Source: Bryoerythrophyllum caledonicum (lineage: Eukaryota > Streptophyta > Bryopsida > Pottiales > Pottiaceae). Taken from it: 64,000 nt of DNA. Each line of letters starts with the position of its first letter. Position 1 is the stretch's first letter. A program made the translations under genes and the position numbers. The stretch lies in NCBI GenBank assembly GCA_963971425.1, contig OZ020519.1, positions 16,260,028-16,324,027 of the forward strand, given 5' to 3'. Shown here piece by piece: positions 23,909-32,603 of this stretch. A model generated the notes under the pieces. That model saw only the letters and a program-made list of their open reading frames with translations. It ran no database searches and had not been told where the DNA came from.

Positions 23909-25201
23909 GAGTTCTGCAAGAAATACCTTGGAACACTGTTGGGAAAGGACTCCAAGACGAACACGTTAAAGTTGCCGCTTGTCTTTGCACTAGACAATCT
24001 TTACAACAAGTGGCAGGAAGTATTCAACGCATGGGATCGGGGCACCCTCATAGATGAGGATGGGAAGAAGCCCCAGAACATCCTTAAAACTCCTCAACGG
24101 GACCTCATCCTCCACGACCTTCAACACATTCTCGCCCTCCGGGACAAGGAATCCATGAAGTTTGCTCATGAAATCCTCGCGAAGAAAGTATACTTGAAGG
24201 TAACTGGGGGGCGCGACAAGGATGCAGAAGGAGTATCGCTCAAATCCTGGTGTCAAGACAAGAAGATGGAATACATCATCAAGAACAAGTTCATGCTGAT
24301 GTATCGGAAGTATCCATTGAAGAAGGCTGGCGATAACACCTACTCACCTTGGCCAGTTGAAGAATACATGCAGTTGGTAGAAGAGAAGGGCATCACTGAC
24401 GAAACCGTCATGAACATCAAATGCGAGTTGGAGCTTAGTGATGTGGGGAAGGCCTACCTCAAAGGGAGGTACAATGGGATTACTCCAAGTACCACCCCAG
24501 CTCTAGCGAAATTCCATGCGGCGTTACGGAAGTATGCCCTCAACTGCAACGATGTTGTAGATGAGTATAGTGTCCGTCACGAAGTTCGGGTTGCGCAGGA
24601 GCTTGAGGACGTCGTGAGCCTGATCGATAAACCCGGACTCTTCAATCTCGAGAAGGCGGCGCGCAAGATGTTCATCGTGTTCGGCTTTGATAAGGGCAGG
24701 GATCCGATCTACTGCAACAAGGACGGGCTCAAGGCTATTGCAGAGAGGGTGTTGCGGGGTGATGGGGATGACCAGGAACTCTACGCCCCTTCAGTCTTCA
24801 ACATAGACGACGAGTCTAATTTCATGATTGAGACTAAATGTCGTTCGAAGAAGCTAGATTGCGCAGTCCACACCATCCGCTACCTTCCAGACTCCAGCAG
24901 TAGATTCACTCCTTCCGCCATGGATGAGAGACCCATCGTGCATGTCGGCATCTTCTTCAACCAGCCTAAAGCTCAACGGGACCGCCTACGCCAGTTTCAA
25001 AAGGTAATTGGACTGACGAAGCCTCTCAGTTTCTACTACGACAACCCTGCCTCGTCCTCGGCTGAGAGTTGGGCTGGAGATGAATGCCATCCAAGCTTGG
25101 GGTTGCTCTCAACAATTTTGCAACCCACACTGGTGAAGGGCGACTCAAGTCTGACCGTTTTCAACACTTGGGGTGGAGGCAACGTGACTGCATTGGCCTT
25201 G

Positions 25202-25321
25202 GTAAGTCACTTCTCTTTCATCCAATCATTCCGTCTTTCCATCACCTTCTCGTGTTCGTCGGCGGCCCGCCGATGAGATAGTTTTTATTTTGATTATTGA
25301 CCGACACTAATTGCCCAACAG
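25202..25321 (+). other. Intron carrying a palindrome
   Basis: GTAAGT to CCCAACAG joins GCATTGGCCTTG to CGACACAAG in frame within the methyltransferase-like motif I. The palindrome starts at 25258, again 63 nt before the last intron base. Confidence 0.75.
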
Positions 25322-25447
25322 CGACACAAGGCGACAGTGATCAAGTTTGTTCGCGAGGAGGCGGAGGTTGCTGTCGCGATGGAGCAGGTGCAGGTGTTGC
25401 AGTTCGTAGAGACAGTATTCCTCCGGAATGCACCTAATCGTCACTAA

Positions 25448-27333
25448 ATGCTTCCAAAGTAACCGCTCTGGTTTCGTTCCCATAGAGACCTGCTGTTTCT
25501 TCTAGAATCACTAAATAATCCTCTTACACTAAGCACCAATCCACCAGAACCTCATTCTCACTCGTTCTACAATTATTTCCGGATCCTAAAAATAGATTCC
25601 GGATCCTTCCGGATTCCGGATTCCAAAAATAGTTTCCGGATCCTTCCAGATTCCGGACTTGTTACCCTAGTTTCCGGATCCTTCCGGATTCCGAGTAACT
25701 CTTGATGGAGCTTCTTCCGGAGTTTTTAAGCTAGTGGCCGGGTGCCACTGATCCTGTTTTGTGTAAGTGGCCGGATTCCCCACTGTCTTGTGACTTAAAG
25801 TGGCTAGACACCCACTCTCCCTACTCCGCTAACCGGTGGTTGATTGCTGCTACTAGATCCACACTCTCACACCATCCGGATGGCCATCCGGACGCGGTCA
25901 CGCGGAGATAAGTCTAGACTACAACGACATTCCGGCAAGTGCTGTCGTGATTCTACCAAGTGAGTATTACGGTTTGCAACGAGGACTCCTTCTAGACATA
26001 CACATCAGGCTTTTTCCTCTATCGTAAGGGGAAATTCCGGCCGCAACCGAAATCCGGGTTCACACGGATTCTCCGTGCCCTGGGAGCTATCAGGCTCACT
26101 CCTGCAATACCCTCCCTCCCCCTCCAGGCTACTTCCGGTCCCTGTGGATCGTCAGACTCTATCTAACCTCTCCTCCAGCTCTTCCGAGCGATCTCCCAAT
26201 GCAAGTCCCAACCGGTTACCTCAAGTTACAAACACAATAACGCTCACTATGATAGAACCTATCCACAACAACACAAACCACAATGGATCCGTTCCTCACA
26301 AAAACGCTCAACACTAGGATATAGAGAAATATATTCAAAGGCTAAGATGTTTTCAGATAGAGGAGACAAGATGATGAGCCTCCCAAGACTCATCCTTTAA
26401 GTACTAACTAAGTTCCTAACCTCAGCTCCATCTTATCCGCGAGGAATCCGGAAAATCTTATCCTAAAAGATCTTATCCTGAAAATCTGGATTTCAAATCT
26501 CAGATCCGAAATTTATGGATCTGAGATCCGGTTTCCGGCTTCTGGCTTTCGGCTTCCGGCCTTCCGAAATCCGGAAATCCGAAAATCCGGAAATCCCTCA
26601 ATTTCGGAAATCCCTGATTTCCGGAAGTTCCCTGAAGTCCGGAAATTCCCTGAAGTCCGGAAATTCCCTGAAGTCCGGAAATTCCCTGAAGTCCGGAAAT
26701 TCCCTGAAGTCCGGAAATCCCTTCCGGACTCACAGTTTTCTAGACTTAGGCATTCCGGATGCAAACTTTCCTTAGTCTCCTTTGATAGTAGCCGGGTGCA
26801 ATCCTGAGCCCCATCGTTAATCGCTACTAATTCAAAAGGGACTAGGAATTTTCTAATACTACTCCTAACTATGGTGGCTTCTTATTCTTACGCCTAGGTG
26901 ATTCCTCTATCTTCTTCCCGGCGTCTGTCTTCTCCGGAGTCTCCTCCGGCTACTAAGTTCCGGATCCGGAAATTGCTGCTGGAGATTCTTCTGCTGGTGG
27001 TGTTGCTGCCGACCTCCCTGCCGACCAGATCTGCTCTTAGAGTTGTCTTGAGGAACAAACGGCTGCCGGATGAGGTCCGTTTCATGATGACAGTTCCGGA
27101 ATCCGGATCACCCCTGAAATAGTCCGGATTTCTCCAGACATCCGCACTAATACTAAGTACTCTAATAGCACTATTTAAGGATTCCGGTTGGACCATGATT
27201 CCTTATTTCTTATTTCTACCTATTTGCCTCCTACTATAATATTCTATTTACTAATTTTTTATGAAATTTGATATCTAGCCGGATTTTAAGGCTATATCCG
27301 GAATTATGTGGGAACGGATTCCCACAGTAGGCA
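25448..27333. repeat. TCCGGA-rich repeat insertion, probably LTR-like
   Basis: About 1.9 kb without a palindrome copy, dominated by TTCCGGATCCTTCCGGATTC-type repeats. It ends in a perfect inverted pair at about 27307-27326 (TGTGGGAACGGATTCCCACA) directly before the next island gene. A solo LTR or other insertion is likely, but no target duplication was found and the left end is not defined. Nothing here looks coding. Confidence 0.45.
26628..26718. repeat. 18-bp tandem repeat
   Basis: Five near-perfect copies of TTCCCTGAAGTCCGGAAA inside the TCCGGA-rich segment. Apparent reading frames over it (repeated GISGLQ or FRTSGN) are translations of the repeat, not genes. Confidence 0.85.
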
Positions 27334-29392
27334 ATGTCCTCCCTACCGGGCAAAGCTCACGTGCTTGCGCTAACGCTTCCAGCTGAGCCCGTTGTGGGAT
27401 CCAACGAGGTGGTCACATTGACTGAAATCGACCAGGATTGAGACCATGGGACCGAGATGGGCGAGGATGCGATGGACGAAAACCTTTTCTCCGACAACGT
27501 TGACAACGATGGACTGCTCACAGCAGCTGACTTAGGTGTTCGTCTTGATGAAGCACACCTGATAAGGCCTCAGAAGAGAGGAAAGGCACCAGTTTTGGTG
27601 TGACTAGAGGTGGCGCCGCAGTGCGATGACCGTCCCCCTACACCAAGTGGGATGACCATCCCCCTGTTTGCACAGCCTGCGGATGAGACCGTCTTGCGCT
27701 CACAAGGTGCCTTCGTCCCTCCCCGAGGTGTGACCCTAATCGACCCAAGAGCCGGCGGTCCGCCGACGCCGCCTGCACCAAGCCTAGCTGTATTTGGTGG
27801 GCCTGTACCGCGTGAGAATCCTTCGAGTTCTTCACAGCCAAGCGCGTCTGCTACTCCAAAATCCGGCGATGTTCTACATGATGCACCGGTGCCAGAAGTG
27901 GTGGGCAAGAAGAAGAAACCAAATGTGAGGATTATTCCTCCAAACCGGACTACTCACGTTGCGGCTACCAAAATCAGTGGAGGATAGACTCCCCAAAGTT
28001 CCGCCCCCACCGAGCCACCGAAAAAAAAGCCACGCAGCCATTCGCTGAAGAGCAAGGCACCGTCGGAAGAAGGTGGCGTTTGCTCCGGAGTGCCGTCATC
28101 AAAGAGCCCTTCAAAGATCAGTAAGGAGGGGCGGTCAAGGAAGGAGTCGCCTCCGCCTGCAAAAAAGGGAGTGCGGAAGTCAAAGAGGGGGGATAGCGCT
28201 GGTTCCACCCTAAGAGAACTTTCAATGTCCCCTGACTCTGCTGATCATCCCAACATGGGGCTTTTGCCTACTTCTCCTTCTGTGAGGCAAGATACAGGCA
28301 ATACATCCGAAGGTTAGTCACGAGATAGTGCACCTAAGAGATTTTCTTGCAGTTTAGGACACTACCTTTCTAATACATGTACTTTATCACGTGAACACAA
28401 AGCTCTTTTTCCATGGTTGTTCTTCTGAGTTCGCAGTCTGTTATCAAAATGTATTTTCGTGTTCCACTTCTGTGTCGGCTGCCCTTCGATTGTATATCTA
28501 ATAGCTTCCATATTTCTATCAAGCAGCAGTCGACCCGAGTATTCCTAGTGCTGCCGTTTCAACTCCAGCAATTGACGAAGATGGAGCGGATCGGGAAACG
28601 GAGGCACTTGAGCACTTCATTCAGGTGGGCAGACAACCACTCAGTGACTATTTTGTTGTCCTCCAAGTAGACGGCCTGTTACTCGCCCTGGATATTGACA
28701 AGGACGTGTCGTTGTATAGCAATATCCGGCCACGCATGGTTGAGTTTCTTAACTACTGCGTTACGAACTTCAGTATTGTGATCTGGAGTTCGGAGAATCC
28801 AGATAGGCATGCCCATGAAATGAAAACCCTTAGAGATGTATGTCCCAGCATTAGAAGGCTTCGTTATATTTTTTATTAGTCGTACTGCGACGTGGCGAGG
28901 TTTGATGTTGGGGGTCAGAAACTCTACCTGAAGAGGCTGTCTACTCTTTTTTTGAGTCCCTCGGCGCTGAAAGGAACTCAAGCGAATAGCGGCAACACCC
29001 TGTTGATTGATGTTTCTCCTATTTCGAACGTCAAGAACAGTCCATACAATGCCATCCATCCGGTTTTCTTCACCATGGATTCTATTGAGACCTTTACAAA
29101 TGAGTCCTCTGTTCTCTTCAAGGTCTCAAAGTTCCTTGAAGCCATGAAAGAGTCGGGCATGTCTGTACCCTTGTATACCGCGGTTGCCAATTGCCTTTCC
29201 TTGGTGAAGGAATCGGCTGTGCCTTTCGAAAGTCCAAGAATGGCAGCCCTTCGTGTGGTAGAAAAAGAGAAAACCTCCACTGCTAGGGCCGTCGTCCCTT
29301 GGATCGGTCGTCTCCTACCACGTGACCTTGAATGGAAGCAGTACATATGGTCGTACCCAAGCAATAGGCGTCCACGTCCTAATACTACTTAG
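27334..29392 (+). pseudogene. FCP1/NIF-type HAD protein, copy 1, catalytic site lost
   Basis: Exon 27334-28312 and exon 28527-29392 join G|CA in frame (intron GTTAGT to AAGCAG, palindrome at 28474). Together they give 614 codons. The first 350 residues are disordered, rich in Pro, Ser and Lys (PPKKKPRSHSLKSK, KKGVRKSKRG). The FCP1/NIF HAD domain follows from about 28640: DYFVVLQVDGLLLALD, IRPRMVEFLNYCVTNFSIVI, WSSE, then NTLLIDVSPISNVKNSPYNA and IHP. This family dephosphorylates proteins such as the polymerase II tail with a DxDx(T/V) motif. Here the first Asp is Gln (LQVDG) and IDDSP is IDVSP, so activity is unlikely. In-frame stops: TGA at 27439 and 27601, TAG at 27985 and 28877. A palindrome lies in the coding part at 27751 and another begins 8 nt after the final stop. 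Confidence 0.7.
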
Positions 29393-29585
29393 AACTTGCC
29401 GTCCGCGGGCAGCCGACGCTTGCAAAACCCGTGTTGTAATTCACGTCTGTATAAATCTACAAAAATAAAGATTGTCTCCAACTTTCTGAGGTTCATATTC
29501 CAAATTTATGTTGTCATAACAATCACAGTTTCCGGTGCTTATGTTTAATATTTCTTATATCTATGTCGTCGACTTTGGCCTCCAG

Positions 29586-30303
29586 GTGCCCCACATTGTG
29601 GCTGGATCTAAAGCGGGGGAAGAATCCATCCAGAAGCATTTTGAACTGCCAACTGTGAAGGTCAATCACTACTTCCTTGTCCTAGGTGTAAACGGTTTGT
29701 TGATCGCACAGAATATAGGCAGGGATGGAAAGTGGCATACCAAATTCAGGCCGAAGTTGGCTGAGTTTATCAACTTCGGCGTGGATAACTTCACAATTGT
29801 GCTTTGGAGTAGCGAAAGTCAGCCTAAGCTCGGTGCCCAATTGGTTGCCCTCAGAGACCACTGCCCGGTTCTTAAAGTAGTCAAACACGTATACGATAAT
29901 TCCTACTGTGATGTAGCTAAGAAATGGTAGGAACTCGGAACATAGTCCTCATTAGACTGTCTTCATTGTTTTTGAACCGAAAGGCAATGTTAGGATCTGG
30001 CGCGAATAGTCAGACACCCTTTTGCTTGACGATTGTCCTTACAGGAATGTCAAGAATAGTCCTCTGAATGTAATGCATCCGATGACATTCATCCTACAGT
30101 CAATGGAGTCGGAGAAGAACGTTGTTCTTCCCGGGGTCATTGAGTACCTTTCTGCTTTGTTAGAGTCATGTTTGCCTATACCCGAATATATTCGGAGGAA
30201 TCCAGGCTCTGGATGCCCTCAACTCTCCCCCGGTGATCCACAATGGGAGGACTTTGTTCTGGCGTACCCGAGTAGTAGGCGTCCCCCTCGTACCGTTGCA
30301 TAG
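29586..30303 (+). pseudogene. FCP1/NIF-type HAD domain, copy 2
   Basis: Coding resumes after an acceptor-like CCTCCAG ending at 29585. Recognised blocks are NHYFLVLGVNGLLIAQN, FRPKLAEFINFGVDNFTIVL, WSSE, YDNSYCDVAKKW, then after frame damage LLDDCPYRNVKNSPLNVMHP and LAYPSSRRPPRTVA. The nucleophile Asp is Gly and the second Asp is Asn (LGVNG), so it is a probable pseudophosphatase even if translated. TAG codons occur at 29928, 29943 and 30007, and a frame change lies between 29945 and 30007. The C-terminal SSRRPP tail is shared with copy 1 (PSNRRPRP), which proves tandem duplication. A palindrome begins 9 nt after the stop. Confidence 0.7.
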
Positions 30304-30475
30304 TAATTCGGCGTCGGCAAGCAACCGATGCCGAAATCGCCCAATTTTGCCAGGCATGACATTCATGTCTGTAACACTATTTTTCTTCGAAATGCAATTC
30401 CTCTCAATAATCACTGTCTTCCTTGCACATGGCTCATCACTTATTGTATGCATTTGAATCGGCTTTTCCATTCAG

Positions 30476-31399
30476 GTGGACTGTCATGTCGAGGAGATTG
30501 AGGAGCTTGTTCCGATTTCAAAAAACCCGGTTATTATAATACTCGATGACAGCTCACCGGAGAGACCGAGTCGTCACCCGATCGACGGCTCGTAGTCAAC
30601 GGCTTCCCTCCCCGACATTTGTCCTTCCCACTTCTTCTATATGGAAGTTGACGATCGAGACTTTGCACCATCACCGCTGGAGGAGGAGGGTCCCGAATGT
30701 GTCCACTGTGTTCTTGTCGAATCCGTCGCCGACCACGGTGTCAAGAGAGAAGGCGACAGCCAAGCCTTCGCCTCTCACGGAGCTTGGCCTGGGGCGGTCG
30801 GAGTAGTCGGCGGGCCGCCGACAACTACATCTACCCCATACCCGGCTGCCAGCGTGAGCTCCGAAGTTGTTCCAAGGAACATTCAGGTGGGTCCTTCAAG
30901 ATACTACCTCGTCCTAGAAGTTAGAGGGCTTCTAATAACTGAACGATATGGTTATCGAGGAAGAGATAAGAAGCCCCATTTTCATCAAAAACCTAGGCCA
31001 GGTCTTCTTGAGTTTCTGACGTTCTGCCAGTCCAACTTCGGATTGGCATTCTGGTCCACCGAGAAATATCAACCCATGATCAGACACATGGGTTATTTGC
31101 GCGAGGTGTACCCTGACCTACATAAGGACGTCCGAGAGATGTCCAACGGGTTTTGTGATATATCTGCCTGGACGAATCCGAAAACAATGAAGTGCGACAT
31201 GCTGCTCAAGCGGCTTGCTCGTCTTTTTCGAGATAGACGCTATCTTATTGGGCCAGACGCGAATGAACGGAACACACTTCTGATCGATCATTACCCCCTT
31301 CGTAATATCCTAAATGATCTTTTTAATGCAGTGCATCCTTCAATATTCACATACTCTTCTCCGGAACACACATTGCCTGGAGGACAGACATATCTTTAA
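30476..31399 (+). pseudogene. FCP1/NIF-type HAD domain, copy 3, with a SUMO-interacting-like motif
   Basis: An acceptor-like CCATTCAG ends at 30475. One frame then runs VDCHVEEIEELVPISKNPV, IIILDDSSPERPSRHP, a TAG at 30593, and on into MEVDDRDFAPSPLEEEGPE. The HAD domain starts at about 30895: RYYLVLEVRGLLITERYG, RPGLLEFLTFCQSNFGLAFW, STEK, DMLLKRLARLFRDRRYLIG, NTLLIDHYPLRNILNDLFNA, VHP. The catalytic aspartates are replaced (LEVRG, IDHYP). PVIIILDDSSPE has the shape of a SUMO-interacting motif. A palindrome is read in frame at 30806, although CATTCAG|GTGG at 30886 may mark an intron end that removes it. Coding-like sequence in another frame (RIFPGTAVHNRYREVLSFYQ) continues to 31608. Confidence 0.65.
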
Positions 31400-31914
31400 A
31401 GTATGCTGATTCCCTAGCTTCAGGGACTACTCCAGTCTAGATTCAACGTCCGGGATTACTGCATTCGATTTGGGTCACCGTCGTATTTTCCCGGGAACAG
31501 CTGTCCACAACAGATACCGAGAAGTCCTCTCTTTTTACCAAGAGGGCTACGACAAGCCAGGTTGTCTAGATGAAGTAATGGCGAAGTTGACAGTCACTCC
31601 CCCATCTTAGAGAGCCATATTTTCTCAAAGGGCCTCCCGGAAAGGCACCCACTTAAATTCACTGGACTCTCGCCCATCATAACACATTGATAAATGTTAT
31701 AGACAATTTCATGTAATTACTTTTATATATTCATCTCAAATTTTGCTGAACTACTTTTCTTTGTTTTATATTCCTCGCATATTTCATTTGAGTGGTTTGT
31801 TTTATTATCCATCTACTTGTTGTAGTTTCCTTCGTCGGCGGCCCGCCGACGTGTTTTACTTCTCACTTCCACCCGTACTTTGCATTATGACAATGTTTCT
31901 TTAACATTTTCCAG

Positions 31915-32575
31915 GGAACATCCTTCCATTTCAGATGCCTGCACGCTCCTCCATCACCGATTCGAAAATGTATTGTACTATGCGTCAATGGTCTTCTTTG
32001 CTATGTGGACCCTTGCAAGTCGATATCTTCTCATTTCCCTCATGGGAATGATGTCCGGAGGCCGGGCCTAAAGAAACTATATGAAATGTTACTTCCGCGC
32101 TTCAACATCGGGCTATGGTCAACAAGTTAAAGCCGCTCTTGTTGTATATTCTTCCGGAAGGAGTCTTTCAATGTTTGTCGTTTGTTTAGAGCAGAAGTGA
32201 CTTAGCTGATAGTTCCAGGTTTCCTTGAAGCTACAGAACGCCGTCCACTCTCTATAAGAAGAAGCAATCTAGACATGTTTGCAAGCCTTACCAAGTACTG
32301 TTTGTCGACGTTGAACCCAAATCGCTCCGACGTACCCCCGACTGGATGTGCTATATCCCCTGGCCGTTCCGTGGTCATTTGACCTCTCCAACCGAAGACG
32401 GAGTAATCCCAAATGTGGCGACCGACATCATTCCGCTCATCTTTCCCCTCCATAGATTTTCATCCGTCCCTGAATATATATCGCAGGTTGAATGCCCGAG
32501 GCAGGCGCATTGGGCGGTTACGCATGCCCGCAAGTATGGGCGAGCCATCGTCAGATGGTCGGAAGTTGAATGGTA
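31915..32575 (+). pseudogene. FCP1/NIF-type HAD domain, copy 4, frame-broken
   Basis: After TTTTCCAG (ending 31914) the frames give KCIVLCVNGLLCYVDPCKS, SSHFPHGNDVRRPGLKKLYE and MLLPRFNIGLWSTS, then a TAA and a frame change. From about 32280 another frame gives YQVLFVDVEPKSLRRTPDW, NVATDIIPLIFPLHRFSSV, PEYISQVECPRQAHWAV and RWSEVEW ending at 32575. The layout fits an FCP1/NIF HAD domain, again without the nucleophile (LCVNG, VDVEP). A palindrome starts 11 nt after the stop. The divergence from copies 1-3 suggests an older branch of the same expansion. Confidence 0.55.
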
Positions 32576-32603
32576 GGTCTTTCTCCATCGGTGGCCCGCC
32601 GAC

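Larger units (their letters stand above)
21939..25447 (+). pseudogene. ParB-like / DNA-methyltransferase-like protein gene with TAG stops
   Basis: A likely first exon is 21939-21955 (MATTQR, donor AG|GTATGT). Continuous coding runs 22421-23759, 23909-25201 and 25322-25447, with perfect-frame introns at 23760-23908 and 25202-25321. The sequence YIIGGQHTYMACKALGEF (from 23484) resembles the ParB/sulfiredoxin-fold signature. The C-terminus, HPSLGLLSTILQPTLVKGDS then LTVFNTWGGGNVTALAL and RHKATVIKFVREE, matches the target-lid and SAM-binding motif I layout of beta-class N4/N6 methyltransferases (usual xDxFxGxG; here Asp is Asn-like and degenerate). ParB-methyltransferase fusions are known in phage and bacterial mobile DNA. 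The frame has in-frame TAG at 22488, 22623, 22785 and 23481 but no TAA or TGA. Introns and the intron-exon boundary before 22421 carry palindromes. The domain calls are inference from motifs. Confidence 0.6.

Noticed and set aside
26500..26775. ORFs with GISGLQ or SLKSGN repeats.
   Set aside because: Translation of the 18-bp tandem repeat on either strand.
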